Assembly (NCBI RefSeq): GCF_000213555.1
Contig: NZ_GL891981.1
Location: 172,821 to 236,820 of the forward strand
Reading direction: 5' to 3'
Origin: Dysgonomonas gadei ATCC BAA-286
Lineage (GTDB): Bacteria > Bacteroidota > Bacteroidia > Bacteroidales > Dysgonomonadaceae
DNA: 64,000 nucleotides
Numbering within the stretch: position 1 is the first letter of the stretch; every line of letters begins with the position of its first letter. Under the pieces are notes generated by a model. That model was given only the letters and a program-made list of their open reading frames with translations. It was not told where the DNA came from and made no database searches. Shown here piece after piece: positions 56,102 to 64,000 of the stretch. Made by a program: the position numbers and the translations under genes.

Positions 56102-57253
56102 TTAATTGTTTGGTAAATTTGCCCCATCTGCCATATCTATGATTTCCTTAACCACAGCCTTTGCCTTGTATTGGCGGTCGAATAATAACGGATAATCGGT
56201 GCGTCCGCGTATCGGAAAATCGTTTTTCCACGAATCATTGTCTGTAACACCCCATAGGGTAATACGCGCAATCTTATCACTATTATCTAAAAACAGTTTG
56301 AAGTAATCACCCATCCGCTCAGTCCAGACTGCAGAAACAGAATCCGGTAAATTTGTTGTATAAGGATTCATTTCCCTGTGATATGCAATTGTATCCGAGA
56401 TATTAGCTCCCGTGTTTCCCCATGGTGAAGGCAGTGCGCTCATATCCAGTTCGGTGATATGAACTTTTACGCCGGTAGCAGAATAGGCGTCTAAGGCTGT
56501 TTTATATTCTTCCAGATTTGGATAATCCATGCCTATATGTCCCTGCATCCCCACACCGTCTATGCGAAGTCCTTTTTCTTTCAGCGAATTTACGAGTTTT
56601 ACAATCGCATCACGCTTTCCTGCCTGCCACTCGTTGTAATCGTTGTAGTAAAGCTCCGCATCGGGGTCAGCAGCATGGGCAAATTCGAAAGCGAGAGGTA
56701 TAAAATCCTCACCTATGATTTTATAGAATTTGCTGTCGCGCCACGAGCCGTCATCGAGGATGGCTTCATTTACCACGTCCCAGCCTTTAATATGTCCTTT
56801 GTAGCGGCCGACAACAGTTGTTATATGATTTTTCATCCGTTCAGTCAGTACTTCTTTCGAAACGTCTTTTCCTTTATCATCGGTAAAGAACCAAGCTGGA
56901 GCCTGTGAATGCCATATCAGTGTATGCCCAATGATAAACATATTATTTTGCTCGCCGAATTCTACAAATTTATCGGCATCCTTAAAGTTGAATTCACCTT
57001 CTTTCGGTTGTAAGAACATACTCTTCATACAGTTTTCGGCAACGATGGAATTGAACTGTTCTTCTACCAGCTTTACGGCAGCAGTGTCTGTTCCCCATAT
57101 CTGATTTATATTCAGGGCGGCGCCGATCAAAAGTTTGTCTTTAAGGGCTTCTTTTAGTGAAGGTTCTTTTACTTTATTCTCTTTCCTGTGTGGCGAACAG
57201 CTTACAATAGCGAACGCAATGCAAAGAGAGAGAACGGGTGTCAGTACTTTCAT
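56102..57253 (-). CDS. GH10 endo-1,4-beta-xylanase, lipoprotein
   Basis: The protein has 383 residues. A lipoprotein signal ends at Cys19 (A-I-V-S-C). The single GH10 barrel carries the acid/base Glu in WDVVNEAILDDGSW and the nucleophile Glu in HITELDMSAL; FIIGHTLIWHSQAPAWF is the substrate-binding region. No carbohydrate-binding module is attached. It cuts xylan chains at the outer membrane surface or in the periplasm. Confidence 0.97.
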   Translation of the reverse strand: MKVLTPVLSLCIAFAIVSCSPHRKENKVKEPSLKEALKDKLLIGAALNINQIWGTDTAAVKLVEEQFNSIVAENCMKSMFLQPKEGEFNFKDADKFVEFGEQNNMFIIGHTLIWHSQAPAWFFTDDKGKDVSKEVLTERMKNHITTVVGRYKGHIKGWDVVNEAILDDGSWRDSKFYKIIGEDFIPLAFEFAHAADPDAELYYNDYNEWQAGKRDAIVKLVNSLKEKGLRIDGVGMQGHIGMDYPNLEEYKTALDAYSATGVKVHITELDMSALPSPWGNTGANISDTIAYHREMNPYTTNLPDSVSAVWTERMGDYFKLFLDNSDKIARITLWGVTDNDSWKNDFPIRGRTDYPLLFDRQYKAKAVVKEIIDMADGANLPNN

Positions 57254-57287
57254 GATTTCTTTTGTTTTTATTTAAACGATATTTTAT

Positions 57288-58697
57288 TTATTTCTTATTT
57301 AAATGCTTTTCTTCAATTTCCATATTTATTTTGTCAATCACGTTGTCTTCCAGTTTATATCTTGAAATAATAAACATCGCCAGAATGAGCAGCATCGCAG
57401 GTATTACGGCAACCAACCATAAAATGCCCTGTTGAGCAAGAGCAGATTGCGATACGGCGTTATCTTTGTCAAAACCGACGAATCCCAGTAATATATTGGG
57501 AATAAAGAGGCCGATAGCCATCCCCAGTTGAAAAACAATTCCGATAATAGCATTTACCGTACCCGAAATACGCCGGCCTGTAGTATATTCTCCGTAAGTG
57601 ATTACTTCGGGAACCAGCGCCCACATATAACCTGTAGCGACAATGATGCCTGTGGATTTAATAAATTGCGCCACCATTATGATCCAGATTTGCGAGCGAA
57701 GCGCGGGAACTATCGATACAACATAGAGCAAAGCCATTCCGAGAACAGCGACAGACAGAAATACATAAAACATTTGTTTTTTACCAATCGCCTTTTTAAT
57801 GGCAGGGACCAACGGCATAAAGATGAATGCCGGTAGAAAGCCTATTCCCTGGAACCAACCCGTGTAATTAGAAGCCTGTACATTGTATGTCATGTAATAA
57901 GCCCCTGCCGCATTGTAGATTGACATCAAGGCAAAAGCCGTAAAAACAAATAAAGCCACAATGCGCAACTGGCTGTTCCTGATAAATTCCATCCATAGAT
58001 CGGAGATTTTTACTTCCGACGTTTTATCGGCTTCCATTACTATACGTTCTTTGCTTTGGGTGAAACAGAAAATCAATAAAGCCAAACCGATTAAGGCCAG
58101 TATAGTCATGGTGATAAACCATGCATGGGCATCGCCCGAGGTATTGTATGTCCGGGTAGGAGAGAGCGATTGCACGATTGTCGGGATACCGAAAGCCACA
58201 GTAAATCCGCCCAGGTTGGCAAGCACCATGCGGGTAGAGGTAAGCTTGGTCATTTCATCCCCGTCACGGGTAAGCGAAGCGAACAGTGCTCCGTAAGGCA
58301 GACTGACCACCGTGTAGAGCAGGCATAGCCCTATATAAGTGACAAAAGCATACACTGTCGATCCGGGAAAACCGTTCCAAAAACAGAGGACGGCAAATGC
58401 CATGAGCGGAACGCCGCCAATAATCAGATAAGAACGGTACTTTCCCCATTTGGGGTTATGCTTATCTACAAATGCGCCCAACGCCATAGACCCGAATATA
58501 TTTATGACAGGCGGTATAAACACCATTACCGCCACGGTTTCCGGACGTAATCCGACAACAGTGGTATAAAAAATGGAAACATATTGCATCACCGTCTGGA
58601 ATACCAGATTCTGTGCAAAATCTCCGCTACCGAAACCTATTCGTTGCAGCCACGACAGCTTGTAAAAACCTTTAGTCTCACTTATATTCACGTTCAT
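57288..58697 (-). CDS. GPH-family sugar:cation symporter
   Basis: The protein has 469 residues and about 12 membrane helices. It belongs to the glycoside-pentoside-hexuronide:cation symporter family (MelB/XynB-transporter type), with LQRIGFGSGDFAQNLVFQTV at the start and the loop GAFVDKHNPKWGKYRSYLI between helices. It probably imports xylo-oligosaccharides or aldouronates across the inner membrane, though specificity is inferred from the operon. Confidence 0.9.
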   Translation of the reverse strand: MNVNISETKGFYKLSWLQRIGFGSGDFAQNLVFQTVMQYVSIFYTTVVGLRPETVAVMVFIPPVINIFGSMALGAFVDKHNPKWGKYRSYLIIGGVPLMAFAVLCFWNGFPGSTVYAFVTYIGLCLLYTVVSLPYGALFASLTRDGDEMTKLTSTRMVLANLGGFTVAFGIPTIVQSLSPTRTYNTSGDAHAWFITMTILALIGLALLIFCFTQSKERIVMEADKTSEVKISDLWMEFIRNSQLRIVALFVFTAFALMSIYNAAGAYYMTYNVQASNYTGWFQGIGFLPAFIFMPLVPAIKKAIGKKQMFYVFLSVAVLGMALLYVVSIVPALRSQIWIIMVAQFIKSTGIIVATGYMWALVPEVITYGEYTTGRRISGTVNAIIGIVFQLGMAIGLFIPNILLGFVGFDKDNAVSQSALAQQGILWLVAVIPAMLLILAMFIISRYKLEDNVIDKINMEIEEKHLNKK

Positions 58698-58726
58698 AAT
58701 TATTTATTTTATTGATATTGTTAGAT

Positions 58727-61423
58727 TTATTCTGCGAAATCCCTGGCCGTATCCGGCGGCGATACGGATAGTTTTTCATTATTTTCCGGGCCGGTACCTA
58801 TCGTGGTGTCGCCAACGGTCAGTGTATGCCTGTACACATTGGCTGTACCGCTGCTCTGATAGCCTTCGACACATAGTGCAACCTCATACATTTTCCCCAG
58901 TTTCATACCCAGTTTTTCCCAAGCCCTGAAATGTTCGCTGACGGAAATGATGCCTTCGGTCTTCTTATCGGCGCGAACACTCCAGTATTGCTGGAAAGTA
59001 GTGTCGCCATTGATTGAGGGTTGTTCTACACGCGTAGTTTCATAGATGTCATACGTGCCGCCGTCTATTTCAACTGTCCCTTTAGATAGTGATCCGGGCG
59101 GACGCCAGTTGCCCCAGGCTTCGACAATATAAAACTCCACAAGCGGATCGACCGACCAACCGTAAACGCATAGGTATGAATTGCCGATCGGCTGATAATC
59201 GCAACCGTAGTTGAGGGAAATATCGCCGGTTTCATCGTGAGTCTTCGTACAGTCAAATTTTCCCTGCGTTTTTGTGCAATCGAACTTCTTGCCTGTGCGG
59301 AACAGGACATTGTTGATATTGTTCCAGTAGCATTCGAATGCACCGTCTTCTTTCAGTATCATACCTACATCGCCTCTGTCGTACCAGAGTTCGTAATCGA
59401 ACGCATCGTGTATTCCGGCTTTATTATCTGTAATAATGGTGTCAGGAACTGCCGTCACTTTCTTTAAATCTCTATTAAATCCCCCTGTATGGGAAATAAT
59501 ATCTGGTTGTGCTGCTGTAAACGGAGATGCCGGTAACCCTTCTTTATTTCTGAGGTTCGCTCCTTCGGGATTATCCGCCCATGCATATCTTACCGATACG
59601 GGATTTTGTATCTGATTGCTCCATACTTTTACCTGATTCTTATTTAAAATAGCGGCTTCCGCCCATACATACTTTTTATCTGCTCCGGCAATAGTAAAGC
59701 CATTGATTATGCTGTTGGAATACAAGCCTTCACCTACAGAATCGAATGTGAGGATGATCGTATTTCTTTCGCTCTGCATATTTTTTAACTGAGGTCCTGT
59801 ACTGACAATGTTCTCACCATAGGCTACCCGCATTGCTTCCAGTGCCAGCCGGCGGGCAACATCTTTTTTGTTTAAAGGATGGATATCGTTCCATTCTCCG
59901 CAGCCTAGTGTTACAGCCATGCCTGTATAAGGTAAGAGCAGAGCCTGACGCTGAGCTTCCCTGAGTTCGGCCATTCCACTTTCGGCAGGTTGCTTCCAAG
60001 GTTTGTTCAGTTCGGGAAGTTGTGCATATATAAAAGGTAACTGCGGCTCAGCCCTTTGTTCTCTCCAATCATTGATAAGGTCAGGGAATAAAGTTTTGTA
60101 TTCCTTTGTCCTGCCTGTATTGGATTCTCCCTGATACCACAATATCCCTTTTACTTTATAATTTGTTGCGGGCGCAATCATCCCGTTATACAATCCCATC
60201 GGTTTGTACTGGAAAAATGTATTTGGCGGGGAAGGCAGCAATTGAGTACCGATCAGGTATTTCCACTCTCCGGTAAGATCTGTCTGCTTATTACCTATGA
60301 TTACTTTATAGGGTTTGTCTTCTTTTATACCTCCCCATTCATTTGTTACTATTCTTATTGCAACAGTGTTTTTACCGGCAATTAATGTTCCTCCCGGGAT
60401 CTGGTATATACGGGGCGGATACTGATAACCTGTTGTTCCCACAAATGTTCCGTTTACAAAGGCGGAATCGGAATCGATGATATATCCCAGTCGCAGGGTA
60501 GCTGGTTTTCCTTCATCCTCTTTTACCACCTCAAACTCTTTCCGAAGCCAAATAACTGCGTTTTTCACATCCATGCCTTTATCCTTCCATAATCCCGGCA
60601 GATAAAAGTCGTTCCATCCCGATGTATCGATATTCTTTTTGTGCCATTTTCCAATACCTTTGTCTGTCTTTATCATTGCCGAGTACCATTCATTACTTGC
60701 CTGTTGTTCCTCTTTTTTTGTTTCTTCAATAAAGCCCGGTGCTGCACATTTTTTTGCTTCGGCTTCAAGGGCAGGATAGTTTTTTAATGTATTGGCACTG
60801 ATCCAGGCCTCGGCAGGTGATCCGCCGATTGCAGTATTGATAATTCCAACAGGTATTTTATATTTATCATAAAGTTCTTTTGCAAAAAAGTAGGCAACAG
60901 CCGAAAAATCGAGGATATTCTCCTGTGTGGCAAATTTCCAGTTCCCTCCCTGATAGTCTGTCTCTTTTCCGCTGAAATTATAATACATCGGCACTCTGAA
61001 TAGCCGTATCATCGGGTTATTTACCTGCTTTACTTCATCTGCATACAAATCGAGGGTGCGGCGTATTGGCAGTTCCATATTCGATTGACCCGAACAGAGC
61101 CATACATCACCTATCAGAACATCTTTTATTGTGATTTCATTGATATTTATTGTGTATGGTCCTCCGGCAGTTTGTGCAGGTAATACAATTCTCCAGTCAC
61201 CTTTTTTATCGGCTTTTGTCCGGTATGTTTTATCCATGAATTTTATAGTGACAGATTCTTTCGGAGAGGCCCATCCCCACAGTTGCAGGGGAGTATCCCG
61301 CTGCAAAATCATCCCGTCGCTTATCAGGCGCGGCAGTTTTATTGCGGATTGGACGGCTGATACCGATACTGCTAATATAAATAGGAATATTGTCCTGTAT
61401 AATGATGTATTAATAGATCTCAT
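58727..61423 (-). CDS. Acetylesterase-GH11 xylanase fusion, secreted
   Basis: The protein has 898 residues. A signal peptide (FLFILAVSVSAVQSA) is followed by an SGNH/sialate-O-acetylesterase-type domain (CE20-like): LCSGQSNMELP, GGSPAEAW, WYQGESN and NDIHPLNKKD, split by an inserted beta-sandwich (about 265-390). From about residue 663 there is a GH11 xylanase: ELWYDRGDVGMIL, VYGWSVDPLVEFYIVEAWG (nucleophile Glu763) and CVEGYQSSGTAN (acid/base Glu853). It should remove acetyl groups and cut the xylan backbone. A 9-residue duplication, KFDCTKTQG/KFDCTKTHD, lies at 713-730 inside the GH11 part. GH11 is uncommon in Bacteroidota. Confidence 0.92.
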   Translation of the reverse strand: MRSINTSLYRTIFLFILAVSVSAVQSAIKLPRLISDGMILQRDTPLQLWGWASPKESVTIKFMDKTYRTKADKKGDWRIVLPAQTAGGPYTININEITIKDVLIGDVWLCSGQSNMELPIRRTLDLYADEVKQVNNPMIRLFRVPMYYNFSGKETDYQGGNWKFATQENILDFSAVAYFFAKELYDKYKIPVGIINTAIGGSPAEAWISANTLKNYPALEAEAKKCAAPGFIEETKKEEQQASNEWYSAMIKTDKGIGKWHKKNIDTSGWNDFYLPGLWKDKGMDVKNAVIWLRKEFEVVKEDEGKPATLRLGYIIDSDSAFVNGTFVGTTGYQYPPRIYQIPGGTLIAGKNTVAIRIVTNEWGGIKEDKPYKVIIGNKQTDLTGEWKYLIGTQLLPSPPNTFFQYKPMGLYNGMIAPATNYKVKGILWYQGESNTGRTKEYKTLFPDLINDWREQRAEPQLPFIYAQLPELNKPWKQPAESGMAELREAQRQALLLPYTGMAVTLGCGEWNDIHPLNKKDVARRLALEAMRVAYGENIVSTGPQLKNMQSERNTIILTFDSVGEGLYSNSIINGFTIAGADKKYVWAEAAILNKNQVKVWSNQIQNPVSVRYAWADNPEGANLRNKEGLPASPFTAAQPDIISHTGGFNRDLKKVTAVPDTIITDNKAGIHDAFDYELWYDRGDVGMILKEDGAFECYWNNINNVLFRTGKKFDCTKTQGKFDCTKTHDETGDISLNYGCDYQPIGNSYLCVYGWSVDPLVEFYIVEAWGNWRPPGSLSKGTVEIDGGTYDIYETTRVEQPSINGDTTFQQYWSVRADKKTEGIISVSEHFRAWEKLGMKLGKMYEVALCVEGYQSSGTANVYRHTLTVGDTTIGTGPENNEKLSVSPPDTARDFAE

Positions 61424-61436
61424 TTTTGTAATATCT

Positions 61437-63998
61437 TTATTTTAAATCGCTTTGTGGCGCGCCTAAATAGCTCGGTTTCAGACATCCCGTATCCAGCATT
61501 ATTTTTTGAAAAACGATACCCGGTTCAAGAGGACGGATACGGATCGTGTGAATACCTTCTTTATCAATATTATGGATGGTAGAAGTTTCTATGATCTGTT
61601 CGGCCTGCCATTGTCCCAGTTCGCCTTTATAATGTCCGTTTATATTTACTATTTGTTCCTCCCCGCCATTTAAGGAGACTGCATAGCGTAATCCTTTATT
61701 GGCATTGAAATTCAATGTCGGGGATGTAAGGACTATCAATCTGGCTTTTCCTTTTGTTTTCAGATCGGCTTTATATTCCAAATAAACGTCTTTACCGGGG
61801 TTTTCGGTAACAGGCGTAGTTGTTACACCCGATACGGTTTTTCCTAAATCGGGAATAATAACCCATGACACTTTAGCCCCGTTGTTGGCTGTTGTGTGGT
61901 TTTCGGCTTCGATCGATACATAGCCGTCCGCTTCGGCGAATATCTTTTCTTTATGTATCATTGTTTGCATAATGTATTCTACTTTGGGCATCACTCTCTT
62001 TTCAGGTTGCTGCCAACTGGTATAACCGATACGTATCTGGTCCATCATATGCGACCATTTTCCTCCGGCTATGTCATTATTATAATGCATTGTGAGTATG
62101 GAATCCCTTGCGAAACACTCTTTTGCTTTATCCGCCCAATAGTTTGCCTGTATATCCATTTTAGCAGCATAGTGTCTGTTCCTGGCCACCGCATAGTACA
62201 TTTCGTACAGATTGGAGCAAGCGTTTACCGGGAACAAAACCAACTGGTCGAAGGCATCCTTATATTCATTTGGCATCAGATAATATAGGCGCATGGCATC
62301 CACTACCAGATTACGATAATCGCTTACGACCGTTTCGAATTCGTTGTAATTTTCGAGACTGTATGTATTCTCATTCAGCAGTTCGGGTGTAACCCTGCGG
62401 TTATATTTCGTATAAAGATTTATCAGACGGGCAGACTCTTTTGCATATTTTTCCCCGAATTGCCGGGCGCACCATTCTTCGGTATGAAGCAGCAGGTTAT
62501 CCGCATTAAATCTATCGGGATTCCAGGCCATATCGAGGAAAAAAGAGATGGGATACTCCATCGGTTTCAGGTCGCCGACATTCACCACCCATATTTTATC
62601 CACTCCGTATTGGTATGTGAGGTTCATCTGTTCCCAAATGCGTTGTACCTGACTGACATTTATCCATTTGTAATTACGCGGGCCTCCTACATAGTCGAAA
62701 TGGTAATACATTCCGTATCCTCCTTTACGTGGTTTTGCATTAAGGTCGGGAAGTTTGCGGACATTGCCCCAATTGTCGTCGCAAAGCAGCAATGTAATGT
62801 CGTCAGGCACACGCATGCCCTTGTCATAATAATCCTGAACCTCTTTATACAAAGCCCATACCTGAGGGGTCTCCTCTGCCTTTTTACCTGTAACTTCTGA
62901 TATTATCTTGCGCTGGTCTTTTACGATTTTTTGCAGTAATGCGATATCGCTCTCCTCGCTCATAGGTTCATCTCCATCGCCACGCATACCTACTGTTACT
63001 ACCGTTTCGTAGTTCTTCATCCGTTCCATTCCTCCTTTCCAGAAGTTCTGCAGGGCCTTCGGGTTCTTACTATAGTTCCAAGCGCCTTCGCCATAACGTT
63101 TCCACTCAGAGTGAGCGCGCCCCATCGGCTCGTGGTGCGATGTATTTATCACGATGCCATATTCGTCCGCCAATTGTCCGTTGAGAGGGTCATCATCGAA
63201 AAACGCATTTCCCCACATAGCCGGCCAGAGAAAGTTCCCTTTAAGACGTAAAATTAATTCGAACATGTGTTTATACATCTTCGAGTTGACACCTCCGAAT
63301 TTCTCGATACACCAACTCTGAAATGCGGGCGCTTCGTCATTGATGAAAATACCCCGGTATTTTACAGCCGGTTCGCCGTCGGTATATTTTCCCGGCTTTA
63401 TATACAAATTTGTCTGGTGTTCGACAGGGACGTCCGCCCACCAATACCAGGGCGATACGCCGATTTGTGCTGAAAGTTCATAAATACCGTAGATTGTTCC
63501 CCGCTTATCACTTCCGGCAATAATCAATGCTTTTTGTATATCTCCGGTCGGATTATCGATAGTTTGTATCACATACTTTTCATTTTTTCCTGCCAGTTCG
63601 TTCTTATCTATCTTGCCGTCTCTGGCCAACTTGTCGATGATGGCCGATTTTCCTGCCGTTCCGATAATAATCGCCGTTTTGCCGGAAACAGAAGGGAGAT
63701 TCCCGGAAACTTTCCTGAAGTCATCTTTCAGGTCGCCGACCGCACGGATCACACCCGCATAGTCGTTAATATCGGAAATTACCTGGACAGGCTTGCCGCT
63801 TTCGACCAGAGAAAGATATTCTTGCCCGGCAGAGGAAAACACAAATCTTTCCACACCGAAAGGGTTCACAATATCCTTTGCCGGCAATTTTCTGTCATCG
63901 ACAGGAGTAGTGTCATTATAAACATAACAACCGATTATTGTACCTGTAAATCCGCCTGCCGACTGTGTACTGAGATTTTTTGCGTCAACATCTTCTGC
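61437..63998 (-). CDS. GH43-like/GH115 fusion, 5' end cut by window edge
   Basis: The visible part has 853 residues; the frame is open to the window end. From the TTG codon at 63887 onward it is a GH115 alpha-glucuronidase: RGIFINDEAPAF, GNFLWPAMWGNAF, INTSHHEPMGRAHSEW, VGMRGDGDEPM, DDNWGNVRKLP and a C-terminal beta domain from about residue 660 of that part. The 37 residues upstream have no start and read LSTQSAGGFTGTIIGCYV, like the C-terminal beta-sandwich of GH43 xylosidases. The TTG should therefore not be taken as a start; this is probably the middle of a GH43-GH115 protein. GH115 removes (methyl)glucuronic acid from internal xylan residues. Confidence 0.9.
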   Translation of the reverse strand, partial: AEDVDAKNLSTQSAGGFTGTIIGCYVYNDTTPVDDRKLPAKDIVNPFGVERFVFSSAGQEYLSLVESGKPVQVISDINDYAGVIRAVGDLKDDFRKVSGNLPSVSGKTAIIIGTAGKSAIIDKLARDGKIDKNELAGKNEKYVIQTIDNPTGDIQKALIIAGSDKRGTIYGIYELSAQIGVSPWYWWADVPVEHQTNLYIKPGKYTDGEPAVKYRGIFINDEAPAFQSWCIEKFGGVNSKMYKHMFELILRLKGNFLWPAMWGNAFFDDDPLNGQLADEYGIVINTSHHEPMGRAHSEWKRYGEGAWNYSKNPKALQNFWKGGMERMKNYETVVTVGMRGDGDEPMSEESDIALLQKIVKDQRKIISEVTGKKAEETPQVWALYKEVQDYYDKGMRVPDDITLLLCDDNWGNVRKLPDLNAKPRKGGYGMYYHFDYVGGPRNYKWINVSQVQRIWEQMNLTYQYGVDKIWVVNVGDLKPMEYPISFFLDMAWNPDRFNADNLLLHTEEWCARQFGEKYAKESARLINLYTKYNRRVTPELLNENTYSLENYNEFETVVSDYRNLVVDAMRLYYLMPNEYKDAFDQLVLFPVNACSNLYEMYYAVARNRHYAAKMDIQANYWADKAKECFARDSILTMHYNNDIAGGKWSHMMDQIRIGYTSWQQPEKRVMPKVEYIMQTMIHKEKIFAEADGYVSIEAENHTTANNGAKVSWVIIPDLGKTVSGVTTTPVTENPGKDVYLEYKADLKTKGKARLIVLTSPTLNFNANKGLRYAVSLNGGEEQIVNINGHYKGELGQWQAEQIIETSTIHNIDKEGIHTIRIRPLEPGIVFQKIMLDTGCLKPSYLGAPQSDLK

Positions 63999-64000
63999 TA

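Noticed and set aside
61437..63887. GH115 taken as a complete 816-residue protein starting at 63887
   Set aside because: The codon there is TTG inside an open frame with no stop to the window end, and the 37 residues before it look like another domain.

Overview
The window reads as chromosomal DNA of a Bacteroidota species of the order Bacteroidales. A lignocellulose-degrading Dysgonomonas-like organism is my best guess. Support comes from the SusC/SusD pair, Bacteroidota-type promoters (TAnnTTTG at -7), lipoprotein-rich glycan operons, a dcw cluster with Bacteroidota-style FtsL, FtsQ and OstA-like proteins, and a large xylan-degrading locus. I saw no tRNA, rRNA, CRISPR array, phage or insertion sequence. 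The genus is inference.

Layout. (1) 1-582: 5' part of an apbE flavin transferase, minus strand. (2) 636-6291: minus-strand operon of a DoxX membrane protein, two Tat-exported Gfo/Idh/MocA oxidoreductases, a DUF1080 lipoprotein and a TIM-barrel lipoprotein. It looks like a periplasmic route that opens glycosides by oxidation and elimination. (3) 6630-7640: a separate cytosolic Gfo/Idh/MocA dehydrogenase with a near-ideal promoter. (4) 8089-15343: plus-strand SusC, SusD, TlpA-like thioredoxin lipoprotein and a membrane-linked flavodoxin/ferredoxin protein. (5) 15588-26213: plus-strand hypothetical secreted protein, guaB, three consecutive periplasmic PPIase/chaperone genes, an OstA-like LPS-transport protein and mutL. 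(6) 26226-27469: a small outer-membrane barrel and a lipoprotein-like gene. (7) 27571-44369: minus-strand cell-division/cell-wall (dcw) cluster in the order mraZ, rsmH, ftsL, ftsI, murE, mraY, murD, ftsW, murG, murC, a GH16-like gene, ftsQ, ftsA, ftsZ, yqeY. (8) 44857-50469: GH78-like glycosidase, AraC regulator, rpiA, a DnaQ-like exonuclease and dnaN. (9) 50645-64000: a minus-strand glucuronoxylan locus.

How the genes work together. The xylan locus carries a complete logic. Two multimodular enzymes (a GH43-like/GH115 fusion and an acetylesterase/GH11 fusion) and a GH10 lipoprotein attack decorated xylan outside the cytoplasm. GH67 removes glucuronic acid from oligosaccharide ends, and a GPH-type symporter imports products. 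A cytosolic GH43 trims xylo-oligosaccharides, and uxuA plus an SDR mannonate/fructuronate oxidoreductase handle the uronate. The dcw cluster makes lipid II and the divisome and carries an MraZ-type operator (three 10-bp repeats) in front of mraZ.

Most unusual points: a GH16-like enzyme with a mutated catalytic motif sitting, with overlapping codons, where E. coli keeps ddlB; the two glycosidase fusions, one with a nine-residue duplication whose matching codons differ only at third positions; 7-bp-periodic DNA filling several intergenic spacers; a SusCD operon tied to thiol and iron-sulfur redox proteins; and a MutL whose endonuclease motifs are degraded.
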